From NCBI RefSeq assembly GCF_041916975.1, contig NZ_JAYRYK010000001.1, forward strand, positions 2,232,001 to 2,296,000: a DNA stretch of 64,000 nt, given 5' to 3'. This DNA comes from Sphingosinicella sp041916975. GTDB taxonomy: Bacteria; Pseudomonadota; Alphaproteobacteria; Sphingomonadales; Sphingomonadaceae. Shown here piece after piece: positions 20,522-28,762 of this stretch. The notes beneath the pieces were generated by a model. It made no database searches. It had not been told where the DNA came from and saw nothing but the letters and a program-made list of their open reading frames with translations. The position numbers were made by a program, and so were the translations under genes. Numbering within the stretch: the stretch's first letter is position 1; the number at the start of each line of letters is the position of its first letter.

Positions 20522-20549
20522 GGACCCGCGCCCCTCGGGGCACGGGTCC
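20522..20549. terminator. glnD: GC-rich hairpin after glnD, T-tract only on minus strand
   Basis: GGACCCG, bulge C, GCCCC, loop TC, GGGGC, bulge A, CGGGTCC: a 12-bp stem starting four bases after the glnD stop. On the plus strand no T-run follows. On the minus strand the stem is followed by TTTTT (the AAAAA ending glnD), so it looks like an intrinsic terminator for leftward transcripts and only a barrier for glnD mRNA. Confidence 0.6.
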
Positions 20550-20838
20550 AACTCCCCGGGTCAGCGTGGAGTGTCTCCGAATATCCCCGTCCAGACTGCG
20601 AAAACCGGAACTGCAGCCGGACGCACGCACGGAACCTGCCGATAGCTTCCGTTCGCGTAAAGACCTAAGTTGGGGCGAAGCGCACAATCCTGCAACCATT
20701 ACGGACGGCGGCAAGGTGCCCCCGCCGTGCATCGCTGTCCGGTGTTGCTGGAATGTCACGCTTTTGTGACAGCCAACGCCGGAACCTGCGCGCCGCACGG
20801 GGCTTGAACCTCTCGGGAACACCGAGAAGGAACGCGCC
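20550..20838. other. Intergenic region between glnD and small membrane protein
   Basis: About 290 bases without a convincing gene. The only ORFs are short Arg/Pro/Ser-rich shadows. It contains a symmetrical TGTCAC...GTGACA element (listed separately) and AAGGA before the 20839 start. I saw no RNA gene. Confidence 0.6.
20754..20771. promoter_or_regulatory. Inverted repeat TGTCAC-N6-GTGACA
   Basis: Perfect 6-bp arms with six bases (GCTTTT) between, 68 bp upstream of the small membrane-protein ATG at 20839. The geometry resembles a dimeric regulator site of CRP/FNR size, although the half-site is not the textbook one. Regulator unknown. Confidence 0.4.
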
Positions 20839-21138
20839 ATGCTGGAAATCGTGAAGTGGGCCGCCTCGATCAGCGGCATGGTGGCGGCGTTCGCGGTCGC
20901 CGCCGATCTCGGCCGGCGCATCACCGGCTGGGGTTTCGTGCTGTTCCTGTTGTCGAGCGCGGCGTGGATCACCGCCGGACTGCTCGACGCGGAGCCGGCG
21001 CTCTCCACACAGAACGCCGTGCTCTTCGTCATCAACGCCGTCGGCGTCTACCGCTACCTGATCCGAAAAATGCCAACGCGTGACGTCAGTGCGACAGCAC
21101 CAGCGGCAGCGAGGCATCCGCCAGCAGCGAGCGGGTGA
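20839..21138 (+). CDS. Small conserved-looking inner-membrane protein
   Basis: 99 residues with three hydrophobic segments (about 8-24, 31-48 and 58-74) separated by short charged loops (DLGRRITG, LLDAEPAL), followed by a basic Ala/Pro-rich cytoplasmic tail. AAGGA precedes the ATG. I do not recognise the family. The tail overlaps the end of the convergent universal stress gene by 53 bp, so the last 18 or so residues may be poorly constrained. Confidence 0.7.
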   Translation: MLEIVKWAASISGMVAAFAVAADLGRRITGWGFVLFLLSSAAWITAGLLDAEPALSTQNAVLFVINAVGVYRYLIRKMPTRDVSATAPAAARHPPAASG

Positions 21139-21883
21139 CACCGCCGAGGATGAATTCGGCGAACCGCGAGCGGCCATAGGCGCCCATCACCAGATAGCCT
21201 GCGCGCACCTCGGCGGCGATGCTGCTGAGCGTATCCGCCACCGTGCCGCTCTTCGCGCGGGCATGGACCTCGGCCTTGATCCCGTAGCGGGAAAGGTAGG
21301 AGGCCGCCTCGCGCGCCGGGATATGCGTGTCGAAATCCTCTTCGATGCAGGCGATGTGAACCCCCTTCGCGGCGGTCAGCAGGCCCATGGTGTTGCGCAC
21401 TGCCTGCGCCGCCTCGGGCGAGCCGTTCCAGGCGATGAGCGCGGCGCCTGCCGGATCGAAGCTCTTCTGGTCGTCGCGGACGGCGAGCACCGGCGCGCGG
21501 ACCTTCGTCGCGATCTCGCCGACGATCGGCAGCGCCGCGTCGGGGTCGGTGAGCTTGCCCGTGGGGCTCAGCACGATGAGGTCGGTGAGCTGGCTGTGCA
21601 TCATCACTGCGACCGAACCGCTGCCGCGCGAATCGATCCAGTCCCACGGCACGCCCTCCTTCTGGAGCTGCGCTTCGATGCGCGTGCGTGTCGCTTCCAT
21701 CGTTTCGGCATAGGCCTCGTAGGCGATCATAGCGCCCGTGAAGGGCTCGCCGGCGTAGGCCGCGAACGGCATGGCCTGCAGGCAGGTCAGGTGCCCGCTG
21801 TAGTAGCGCGCAACGTCGAGTGCGGCCTGAAGACGCGCATTCTGCCCGGCATCGTCATGGATATGAACGAGAATCGATTTCAT
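21086..21883 (-). CDS. Tandem universal stress protein (UspA family)
   Basis: 265 residues, long enough for two Usp domains. The C-terminal copy has the ATP-binding pattern GAYGRSRFAEFILGGVTRSL (G-x2-G-x9-G-S/T type). The N-terminal domain begins MKSILVHIHDDAG and is more divergent. Cytoplasmic stress-survival protein; ligand and trigger unknown. Starts at ATG 21883. A 7-bp inverted repeat sits 19-34 bp upstream. Convergent overlap with the small membrane-protein gene. Confidence 0.92.
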   Translation of the reverse strand: MKSILVHIHDDAGQNARLQAALDVARYYSGHLTCLQAMPFAAYAGEPFTGAMIAYEAYAETMEATRTRIEAQLQKEGVPWDWIDSRGSGSVAVMMHSQLTDLIVLSPTGKLTDPDAALPIVGEIATKVRAPVLAVRDDQKSFDPAGAALIAWNGSPEAAQAVRNTMGLLTAAKGVHIACIEEDFDTHIPAREAASYLSRYGIKAEVHARAKSGTVADTLSSIAAEVRAGYLVMGAYGRSRFAEFILGGVTRSLLADASLPLVLSH

Positions 21884-21901
21884 CTTCCGGTCTCCCGCTA
21901 T

Positions 21902-21917
21902 TCACCCGAACGGGTGA
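21902..21917. promoter_or_regulatory. Inverted repeat upstream of universal stress gene
   Basis: TCACCCG-AA-CGGGTGA, perfect 7-bp arms two bases apart, 18 bp upstream of the stress-protein ATG on the minus strand. A second weaker hairpin (CCGCAA...TTGCGG, 21929-21946) lies between it and the gyrB stop and may attenuate gyrB read-through. Operator role is inference. Confidence 0.4.
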
Positions 21918-21971
21918 TACCACCGCCACCGCAAGCAACATTGCGGCAGATCAAGAAGGAGAGCGAGCGGT

Positions 21972-24338
21972 TTAAACGTCCAGATTGGCGACGCTCAGCG
22001 CGTTCTCCTGAATGAATTCGCGGCGCGGCTCCACCACGTCGCCCATCAGACGGGTAAAGATGTCGTCGGCAAGGTCGGCCTGTGCGATTTCCACCTTCAG
22101 CATGGTGCGCACGGTGGGATCGAGCGTCGTTTCCCAAAGCTGTTCGGCGTTCATCTCGCCGAGGCCCTTGTAGCGCTGGATGGCCAGTCCCTTGCGGCCG
22201 ATCTCGAAAATCGCCTCCAGAAGCGCCGAGGGGCGCGTCACCGGACGGTCGCCGAGCAGGATCGGCGTGCGGTAGGCGGCAGCCTCGCCCGCGAGCAGCT
22301 GGTTGATCTTGCGCGCTTCCGCTGAAACGATGAACGCGCGGTCGATCGCGTAGTGATCGGTCACGCCGCGGAAAGTGCGGGCAAGCTTGTAGCCGCCGTC
22401 GACATGCTCGGCACTCCACTGGGCGTCGTCGTGGCCGTTCAGCCACGCAGCGACATCCGCCGCGGCATCGCGCTCGGGATTGAGCCCGCCGGAGATCGCC
22501 AGCGCCTCGACGATGCGGGAATCGTAGCGCCCCGGGACATAGGCCATCAGCGAACGCAGCTTGCGCGCCTGATCGACAAGGCCGCGCAGATCCTCACCGG
22601 TGCGCTGGCCGTCCGCCGTTTCGGCGACGAGGCCGTCGAGGCCGGTGCGGATCAGATAGTCGTCAAGCGCGGCCTGATCCTTCAGGTACACTTCGGAGCG
22701 GCCGCGGCTCACCTTGTAGAGCGGCGGCTGCGCGATATAGACGTGGCCCGCCTCGATCAGCTCGCGCATCTGGCGATAGAGGAACGTCAGCAGCAGCGTG
22801 CGGATGTGCGCGCCGTCCACGTCGGCGTCGGTCATGATGACGATCTTGTGGTAGCGCAGCTTCGAAATATCGAAGTCGTCGCGCCCGATGCCGGTGCCGA
22901 ACGCCTGGATGAGCGTGCCGATCTCGCGCGATGCGAGCATCCGGTCGAAACGCGCACGCTCGACGTTCAGGATCTTGCCCCGAAGCGGCAGGATCGCCTG
23001 GAAATGCCGGTCGCGGCCCTGCTTGGCGGAGCCGCCCGCCGAATCGCCCTCGACGAGGAACAGCTCGGATTTCGCGGGGTCCTTCTCCTGACAGTCGGCG
23101 AGCTTGCCGGGGAGCGAGGATATCTGCAGCACGTTCTTGCGGCTCGCCTCGCGTGCCTTCCGCGCAGCCTCGCGCGCCACGGCTGCGGAAACGATCTTCT
23201 CGACGACCACGCGCGCCGGGCCGGGGTTCTCCTCCAGCCACTCGGCGAGTTTCTCGCCCATCAGCGATTCGATCGGCTGCCGGACCTCGGAGGAGACGAG
23301 CTTGTCCTTGGTCTGCGACGAGAACTTGGGGTCGGGCACCTTCACCGAAACAATGGCGGTCAGCCCCTCGCGCATGTCCTCGCCCGTCGGCGACACCTTT
23401 TCCTTTTTGAGGATGCCGGAACTTTCCGCGTAGTTGTTGAGCGTACGCGTCAGCGCGCTGCGGAACGCGGCAAGGTGGGTGCCGCCGTCGCGCTGCGGGA
23501 TGTTGTTGGTGAAGGGTAGGACCTGTTCGTAATAGCTGTCGTTCCATTCCAGCGCGACATCGATGGAGATGCCGTCGCGTTCGCCCTGCATCAGGATCGG
23601 TTCGGGGATCAGCGGCGTCTTGGTGCGGTCGAGGTACTTCACGAAGGCCGCGACACCGCCTTCGTAGAACATCTCGATCGATTTCGGCTCGGTATGGCGG
23701 GCGTCGCTCAGCACCACCTTCACGCCGGAATTGAGGAATGCCAGCTCGCGGTAGCGGTGCTCCAGCTTTTCGAAATCGAATTCGATGACCTTGAAGGTTT
23801 CCTCGGAAGCGAAGAACGTGACATGCGTGCCCTTCCGGCCGTTCGCATCGCCCACGACCTTCAGCGGCGCGATGGCATCGCCGCGCTCGAAGCGCATGTA
23901 ATGCTCCTTGCCGTCGCGGAAGATGCGGAGATCGAGCCAGTCCGAAAGCGCGTTCACCACCGAAACGCCCACGCCGTGGAGGCCGCCCGAGACTTTGTAG
24001 CTGTTCTGGTCGAACTTTCCGCCCGCGTGCAGCTGGGTCATGATGACCTCGGCGGCGGAAACGCCTTCGCTCGGGTGGATGTCGGTCGGGATGCCGCGAC
24101 CGTTGTCGGTCACGGTCACCGATCCGTCAGCGTTGAGCGTGATCGTCACCGTGTCGCAGTAGCCCGCGAGCGCCTCGTCGATGGCGTTGTCGGAAACCTC
24201 GAACACCATGTGGTGCAGGCCCGAACCGTCCTCGGTGTCGCCGATGTACATGCCCGGCCGTTTGCGCACGGCGTCGAGCCCCTTCAGGACCTTGATCGAA
24301 TCGGCGCTGTATTCACCGGAAGGTGCGTTGCTGCTCAT
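21972..24338 (-). CDS. gyrB: DNA gyrase subunit B
   Basis: ATPase subunit of gyrase, which negatively supercoils DNA. 788 residues: GHKL ATPase domain (SDNAIDEALAGYCD, DNGRGIPTDIHP, GGLHGVGVSVVNALS), transducer, TOPRIM (EGDSAGGSAKQGRD, then DADVDGAHIRTLLL) and the C-terminal QRYKGLGEMNAEQLWETTLD. Starts at ATG 24338, 7 bp after the recF stop, so recF-gyrB form an operon. dnaN lies 3 kb upstream, separated by other genes, so the classic dnaA-dnaN-recF-gyrB cluster is broken here. Confidence 0.98.
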   Translation of the reverse strand: MSSNAPSGEYSADSIKVLKGLDAVRKRPGMYIGDTEDGSGLHHMVFEVSDNAIDEALAGYCDTVTITLNADGSVTVTDNGRGIPTDIHPSEGVSAAEVIMTQLHAGGKFDQNSYKVSGGLHGVGVSVVNALSDWLDLRIFRDGKEHYMRFERGDAIAPLKVVGDANGRKGTHVTFFASEETFKVIEFDFEKLEHRYRELAFLNSGVKVVLSDARHTEPKSIEMFYEGGVAAFVKYLDRTKTPLIPEPILMQGERDGISIDVALEWNDSYYEQVLPFTNNIPQRDGGTHLAAFRSALTRTLNNYAESSGILKKEKVSPTGEDMREGLTAIVSVKVPDPKFSSQTKDKLVSSEVRQPIESLMGEKLAEWLEENPGPARVVVEKIVSAAVAREAARKAREASRKNVLQISSLPGKLADCQEKDPAKSELFLVEGDSAGGSAKQGRDRHFQAILPLRGKILNVERARFDRMLASREIGTLIQAFGTGIGRDDFDISKLRYHKIVIMTDADVDGAHIRTLLLTFLYRQMRELIEAGHVYIAQPPLYKVSRGRSEVYLKDQAALDDYLIRTGLDGLVAETADGQRTGEDLRGLVDQARKLRSLMAYVPGRYDSRIVEALAISGGLNPERDAAADVAAWLNGHDDAQWSAEHVDGGYKLARTFRGVTDHYAIDRAFIVSAEARKINQLLAGEAAAYRTPILLGDRPVTRPSALLEAIFEIGRKGLAIQRYKGLGEMNAEQLWETTLDPTVRTMLKVEIAQADLADDIFTRLMGDVVEPRREFIQENALSVANLDV

Positions 24339-24345
24339 GATTTCC

Positions 24346-25446
24346 TTAAAGTCTGCTCAGGCGACCGTTTGACACATCTATATAGGTAGCGTCGGCGCCG
24401 ATTGCACGGAAAAGTGACACATCCGTACCCGTCATCCACACCTGCATGGCGTCCGCTTCCAGCATCGCGAAAAGCGCGGCGCGCCGTGTTTCATCGAGGT
24501 GCGCGGCGACCTCGTCGAGCAGCAGCACGGGTCGCCGCCCGGTGCGCGCGGCAACCACACGGGCGTGGGCGAGGACGAGGCCGAGCAGCAGTGCCTTCTG
24601 CTCGCCCGTGGAGGCGCGCGCGGCGGGCTGATCCTTGGCGAGGTGCGTGACGGCAAGGTCGCTGCGGTGCGGGCCAACGGTAGTGCGCCCCGCCATCATA
24701 TCTGTGCGGCGCGAGGCGGCAAGCGCTTCTGCCAGCGCCTCGGCCTCCCACGCCTCGCCTTCCAGCAATAGCGCGCCTTTCGGGAACGGCCCTGTATCCG
24801 ACGCGGCGATCTCTTGCCCAAGCGCCGCGATCGCCATGCGCCGCGCGGCGTCCACGGCCGCACCATGCTCGGCCATCTGCTTTTCGAGCGAAGCGAGCCA
24901 ATCCGCGTCGGGCGCGCGTTCGCCGCCGAGCAGCCGGTTGCGCGATTGCATGGCGGCATCATAGCGCTGCGTGTGCCCGGCGTGCTGCGGCACCAGCGCC
25001 AGCGTCAGCCGGTCAAGGAAGCGCCGCCGTCCTCCCGCGCTTTCCAGGAACAGCCGGTCCATCGCCGGGGTCAGCCACAGCACGGAAAGCCATTCGGAAA
25101 GCGCGTTCGCCGCGGCTCCGGCGCCGTTCACGCGCACAAGCCGCCGCCCCGGGGCCTCGGCCTGCGTGCCCGTGCCGATCTCGACCGAGGCGTCCGCGCC
25201 GCAGCCGAGCGTCGCGGCGACCGCGAAGCCGCCGCTGCCGCTGATGCGCCCCATTTCGGGAAGCCCTGCACGCCGGAGGCCGCGCCCCGGCGCGAGCAGC
25301 GAGATGGCTTCAAGAAGGTTGGTTTTCCCCGCGCCATTGTCCCCGGTCAGCACGACCGCGCCCGCCCCGGCGGTGATGTCCGCGTGCGCGTAGCTGCGGA
25401 AATCCGTCAGGCGCAGCCGGTCTATGGTGCGGGGCTGTGTCGGCAT
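24346..25446 (-). CDS. recF: DNA replication/repair protein RecF
   Basis: SMC-like ATPase that loads RecA at gaps. 366 residues. Walker A LTGDNGAGKTNLLEA (about 33-47), ABC signature STGEQKALLLGLVLA, and Walker B VLLLDEVAAHLDETRRAALF with the D-loop. Starts at ATG 25446, divergent from the exported-protein gene at 25495, and is followed directly by gyrB. Confidence 0.97.
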   Translation of the reverse strand: MPTQPRTIDRLRLTDFRSYAHADITAGAGAVVLTGDNGAGKTNLLEAISLLAPGRGLRRAGLPEMGRISGSGGFAVAATLGCGADASVEIGTGTQAEAPGRRLVRVNGAGAAANALSEWLSVLWLTPAMDRLFLESAGGRRRFLDRLTLALVPQHAGHTQRYDAAMQSRNRLLGGERAPDADWLASLEKQMAEHGAAVDAARRMAIAALGQEIAASDTGPFPKGALLLEGEAWEAEALAEALAASRRTDMMAGRTTVGPHRSDLAVTHLAKDQPAARASTGEQKALLLGLVLAHARVVAARTGRRPVLLLDEVAAHLDETRRAALFAMLEADAMQVWMTGTDVSLFRAIGADATYIDVSNGRLSRL

Positions 25447-25494
25447 GGCGGCCCCGTCTATCGCGTGCTAGTCTTGGGCGAAAGGGAGACGTCC

Positions 25495-26214
25495 ATGATC
25501 CGTGCCGCCGCGCTTGCCGCCGCCATGCTGTTTTCGTCCGCCGCCCTCGCCGACCAGACCGTTGTCTACAAAGGCGAGGACGGCAAGAACCTCACGCTCG
25601 AGATTGCGGACAGCGGCGCCGTGCACGTCGGTGGCCCAACGCCGGGGCAGACGGCGGTGATCCTGAACGGCGAGCTTTTTCTCGTCGACACCACCCGTCC
25701 CGAGGCGCGTGTCATGCGGATCGCCGATTTCGCCGCCGTGGTCGACGAGGCGATCGGACCGATCTTCAAGGGCCTGTTCGAGGCGGCGGCGAAGGGCGAT
25801 ACGAAGCCGAAGACGCCGCTCGCCATCGAAGCCGCGGGCACCGCGAGTGTCGCGGGCTTCACCGGTGATCGATACCGCGTAAAGGGCCTCGACGATCAGA
25901 AGCCGGACGAAGCGGTCGAATGGATCGCGACGCGCGATCCCGCGCTCGCCCCCGCCGGCAAGGCGATGCAGCAGTTCATCGAGGCGACGATGGTGCTTGC
26001 AGCGCCGTTCCTCGGCGAAGCGGCACCGGACATGATCGGCGAAATGCGGCAGGCGTTCGCGCTCGGCACGCCGCTGAGGGCCGGGGGCAAGTTTGAACTG
26101 GTGAGCGTGAAGGACGGCGCCATCGATCCGGCACGCTTCAAGCTCCCCGCCGCGCCGATCAGCCGCGCCGACCTCCTCAAGGAAATGAAGGCGGGCGCGC
26201 CGCCCACCAACTAA
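25495..26214 (+). CDS. Exported protein of unknown function
   Basis: 239 residues with a clear Sec signal (MIRAAALAAAMLFSSAALA, cleavage before DQ). AAAGGGAG precedes the ATG. The mature part starts VVYKGEDGKNLTLEI and includes a long acidic/helical stretch, with no Cys and no recognised motif. The succession VVYKGEDGK...VILNGELFLVDTTRPEARV suggests a beta-rich periplasmic domain. Family not recognised. Convergent with the DUF336 gene, 13 bp apart. Confidence 0.8.
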   Translation: MIRAAALAAAMLFSSAALADQTVVYKGEDGKNLTLEIADSGAVHVGGPTPGQTAVILNGELFLVDTTRPEARVMRIADFAAVVDEAIGPIFKGLFEAAAKGDTKPKTPLAIEAAGTASVAGFTGDRYRVKGLDDQKPDEAVEWIATRDPALAPAGKAMQQFIEATMVLAAPFLGEAAPDMIGEMRQAFALGTPLRAGGKFELVSVKDGAIDPARFKLPAAPISRADLLKEMKAGAPPTN

Positions 26215-26227
26215 ACTTCCGGCTTCC

Positions 26228-26641
26228 TTAAACGAACGCGGCGGCGCCGGCTTCTGCGACCCGCTCGTCCTCCTCGCCGGAGGCGCCGCTGACACCGATC
26301 CCGCCGATGCCGCCGCCGCCGTGCATGATCGGCACGCCGCCCTTCGCGGCGGTGAGGCCTTCCACGGCAAGAAGCGACGGTTTTCCGCCGTCCACCATCT
26401 GCTGGAACACGCTCGTCGGCGCGCCGAGTTCAGCGGCAGTCCGCGCCTTGGCGAGCGCGACCGCCACGCTGAGCGGCGCCGCACGGTCGCGCCGAGAGAA
26501 CGCCAGCAGGTGGCCCGCGGCGTCGACGACCGCGATACTGACCTTGAGGCTGTTCGCGGCAGCGGCCTCCTCTGCTGCTGCAAGCACGTGCTTCGCGCCT
26601 GCGGTGGTCAGCGTCGGTATTTCCATCGTGAAGCCGGACAT
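26228..26641 (-). CDS. GlcG/HbpS-like (DUF336) haem-binding family protein
   Basis: 137 residues from ATG 26641 (MSGFTMEIPTL), with AAGGGA upstream; the longer upstream frame is Arg/Cys-rich and not credible. Matches the Haem_degrading/GlcG fold: TTAGAKHVLAAAEEAA, VAVVDAAGHLLAFSRRD-like core (SIAVVDAAGHLLAFSR), KARTAAELG and a Gly-rich end (GGGGIGGIGVSGASGEEDE). Members bind haem or act in small-molecule catabolism; the specific role is unknown. Divergent from the SDR gene; the spacer carries an 8-bp inverted repeat. Confidence 0.88.
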   Translation of the reverse strand: MSGFTMEIPTLTTAGAKHVLAAAEEAAAANSLKVSIAVVDAAGHLLAFSRRDRAAPLSVAVALAKARTAAELGAPTSVFQQMVDGGKPSLLAVEGLTAAKGGVPIMHGGGGIGGIGVSGASGEEDERVAEAGAAAFV

Positions 26642-26669
26642 GCGCGAATCCCTTCCATGCCTGCGGTGA

Positions 26670-26694
26670 TGGCAGTGTTGCCCGTGCACTGCCA
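26670..26694. promoter_or_regulatory. Operator-like inverted repeat between DUF336 and SDR genes
   Basis: TGGCAGTG, nine bases (TTGCCCGTG), CACTGCCA: perfect 8-bp arms in a 161-bp divergent spacer, 29 bp upstream of the DUF336 ATG and 108 bp upstream of the SDR ATG. Could bind a TetR- or LysR-type dimer and control both genes. No regulator gene lies adjacent. Confidence 0.5.
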
Positions 26695-26802
26695 ACGCGC
26701 CCGGCCCGCCGGTTCTCGCATTCCGAGACACGACGGGCAGGCGGGTTTGGAGCGTACAGGCTCCCTTGCCTACGCTGGCGGCGGTTCGGGAAAGGGCACG
26801 CC

Positions 26803-27549
26803 ATGCAGTTCGCAGACAGGATCGCACTCGTCACCGGCGCGGGCTCGGGAATCGGCCGCGCGGTGTCGCTGATGCTCGCTGCGGAGGGGGCAATCGTGGT
26901 TCTTGTCGGAAGGGACCGGGCGCGGTTGGAGGCAGTGGCGGCCGAATGTGCGGGAACCGGCGGCGAAGCTGTGGTGAGCCCTGCCGACGTGACGCAGCGC
27001 GGTGCCATTGAGGCCGTCGTCGATGGGATCGGCGCACGGTGGGGCAGGCTCGATCTCGCGGTGAACAACGCCGGCGGCCACGGCGACTTCAAGCCGCTCC
27101 ACGAAACCCCTGTCGACGAATGCGAATGGGTGTTCGATCTCAATCTGAAAGCCGTGTTCTACGGTATGCGCGCGGAGGTTTCGCTGATGCTTCGGCAGGG
27201 GCACGGCGCGATCGTGAACATGGCCTCGATCTTCGGCATCAAGGGCGTGGCGGGCATCGCGCACTACGTGGCGGCCAAGCACGCCGTCGTCGGCATGACG
27301 CGGGCGGCCGCGCTCGATTATGCGCGAACCGGCATCCGCATCAACGCGGTCTCCCCCGGCGCGACCGAGACGCCGAACCTGCTTCGCGTCACGGGCGGCG
27401 ACGCCCATGCGCTCGATGCCATGATTCCCGCAGGCCGCGTCGGGCAGCCGCAAGATGTCGCACGCACCGTGCGTTGGCTGCTCTCAGACGACGCGCGCTA
27501 CGTCACCGGCGCCAATGTCTCGGTGGACGGCGGCATGAGCGCGGGGTGA
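26803..27549 (+). CDS. Short-chain dehydrogenase/reductase
   Basis: 248-residue classical SDR: TGAGSGIGRA (cofactor glycine motif), NNAGG, catalytic Ser in NMASIFG, Tyr-x3-Lys in HYVAAKHAV, and C-terminal TGANVSVDGGMSAG. An Arg after the second strand (VGRDRARLEA) hints at NADP preference. Substrate unknown; Tyr is preserved (HYVAAK). Starts at ATG 26803 with AAAGGG upstream, convergent with dnaN. Confidence 0.92.
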   Translation: MQFADRIALVTGAGSGIGRAVSLMLAAEGAIVVLVGRDRARLEAVAAECAGTGGEAVVSPADVTQRGAIEAVVDGIGARWGRLDLAVNNAGGHGDFKPLHETPVDECEWVFDLNLKAVFYGMRAEVSLMLRQGHGAIVNMASIFGIKGVAGIAHYVAAKHAVVGMTRAAALDYARTGIRINAVSPGATETPNLLRVTGGDAHALDAMIPAGRVGQPQDVARTVRWLLSDDARYVTGANVSVDGGMSAG

Positions 27550-27562
27550 TTGTGCGAGCGCG

Positions 27563-28663
27563 TCAGACGCGCATTGGCATCAGAACGTAGAGCGCGGGAG
27601 ACGATTGGCCCTCGCGGATCAGCGTCGGCGCGGCAGCGTCGGCGAGATGGATTTCGATCTCGTCGGTCTCGATCTCGCTGAGGATGTCCAGCAGATACCG
27701 CGCATTGAAGCCCACATCGAGGCTTTCGGACGCGTAGTCGGCGGGCACTTCCTCGGCGGCGGTGCCGGTTTCAGGGCTCGTCACGGAGAGCACGATGCGG
27801 TCGCGGTCGATGCTCATCTTCACCGCGCGGGTCTTCTCGGTGGCGATCGCCGCCACGCGGTCGACGCCCTCGGCGAGCGACTTCGTGTCCACCTTCAGCA
27901 GCCGGTCGTTCTTCGTGGGGATCACCCGCGAATAATCGGGGAAGGTGCCGTCGATCAGCTTCGAGGTAAGCACGGCGGTGCCCGCGCGGAAGCGGATCTT
28001 GGTGGAGGAGAGCGAAACCTCGATCTCGCCGGTCACCTCATCGAGGAGCTTGCGCACCTCGGCGACGCACTTCCTGGGCACGATGATGTCCGGCATCCCG
28101 TCCGAGCCCGCGGGCGCGTCGAGCGCGACGCGCGCCAGCCGGTGGCCGTCGGTGGCGACCGCGTAGAGCTTGCCCTCGACGACATGCATGAAGATGCCAT
28201 TGAGGTAATAGCGGGTCTCTTCGGTGGAGATCGCGAAGCGCGTCTTGTCGATGATCTGCTTCAGCGTTTCGGCGGGAAGCTGGAACTTCGTCGGCAGGTC
28301 GCTCTCGGCGATCATCGGGAAGTCGTCGCGCGGCAGCGTCGCGAGGTTGAAGCGCGCGCGGCCCGCCGCGATCGACATCTTGTCGCCCGAAACCGCGATC
28401 TCGACCTGGCTGCCTTCGGGCAGCTTGCGCACGATATCGAACAGCGTGTGCGCCGAAACCGTCGTTGCGCCCGATGTCTCCACCTGCGCAGCGATCGAAT
28501 CGACGACCTGCAGGTCGAGGTCCGTCGCCATCAGCTTGAGGCCGTTGTTTTCAGCCTCGATGAGAACGTTCGACAGGATCGGGATCGTGTTGCGACGCTC
28601 CACCACCGACTGGACGTGACCAAGGCATTTGAGCAGCGTCGCCCGCTCGACCGTCGCCTTCAT
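27563..28663 (-). CDS. dnaN: DNA polymerase III beta sliding clamp
   Basis: 366 residues, normal length, three clamp domains. Begins MKATVERATLLKCLGHVQSV and ends in the conserved SSPALYVLMPMRV, with the final M-P-M-R motif. RRNTIPILSNVLIEA and YLNGIFMHVV are also typical. No dnaA or recF directly beside it. The 100-bp upstream region probably holds its promoter; no clear box was identified. Confidence 0.98.
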   Translation of the reverse strand: MKATVERATLLKCLGHVQSVVERRNTIPILSNVLIEAENNGLKLMATDLDLQVVDSIAAQVETSGATTVSAHTLFDIVRKLPEGSQVEIAVSGDKMSIAAGRARFNLATLPRDDFPMIAESDLPTKFQLPAETLKQIIDKTRFAISTEETRYYLNGIFMHVVEGKLYAVATDGHRLARVALDAPAGSDGMPDIIVPRKCVAEVRKLLDEVTGEIEVSLSSTKIRFRAGTAVLTSKLIDGTFPDYSRVIPTKNDRLLKVDTKSLAEGVDRVAAIATEKTRAVKMSIDRDRIVLSVTSPETGTAAEEVPADYASESLDVGFNARYLLDILSEIETDEIEIHLADAAAPTLIREGQSSPALYVLMPMRV

Positions 28664-28762
28664 GCGTTTCCCTTCAAACCCCCGATTGTGAGCGCGCGAC
28701 TATAGCGCCTGCGTCAACCTTCGGTAGGGGGAATCCGGGGCCAAATGCAAGCCCCCGCGACC

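Noticed and set aside
20631..20653. GGAAC-N14-CGTT, reminiscent of an EcfG (general stress) promoter
   Set aside because: Spacing is 14, not the expected 16-17, and it is 186 bp from the next start; not supported.
20403..21035. Minus-strand ORF of 210 codons between glnD and the stress gene
   Set aside because: Ser/Arg-rich, overlaps the glnD end and an intergenic hairpin, and has no ribosome site or domain.
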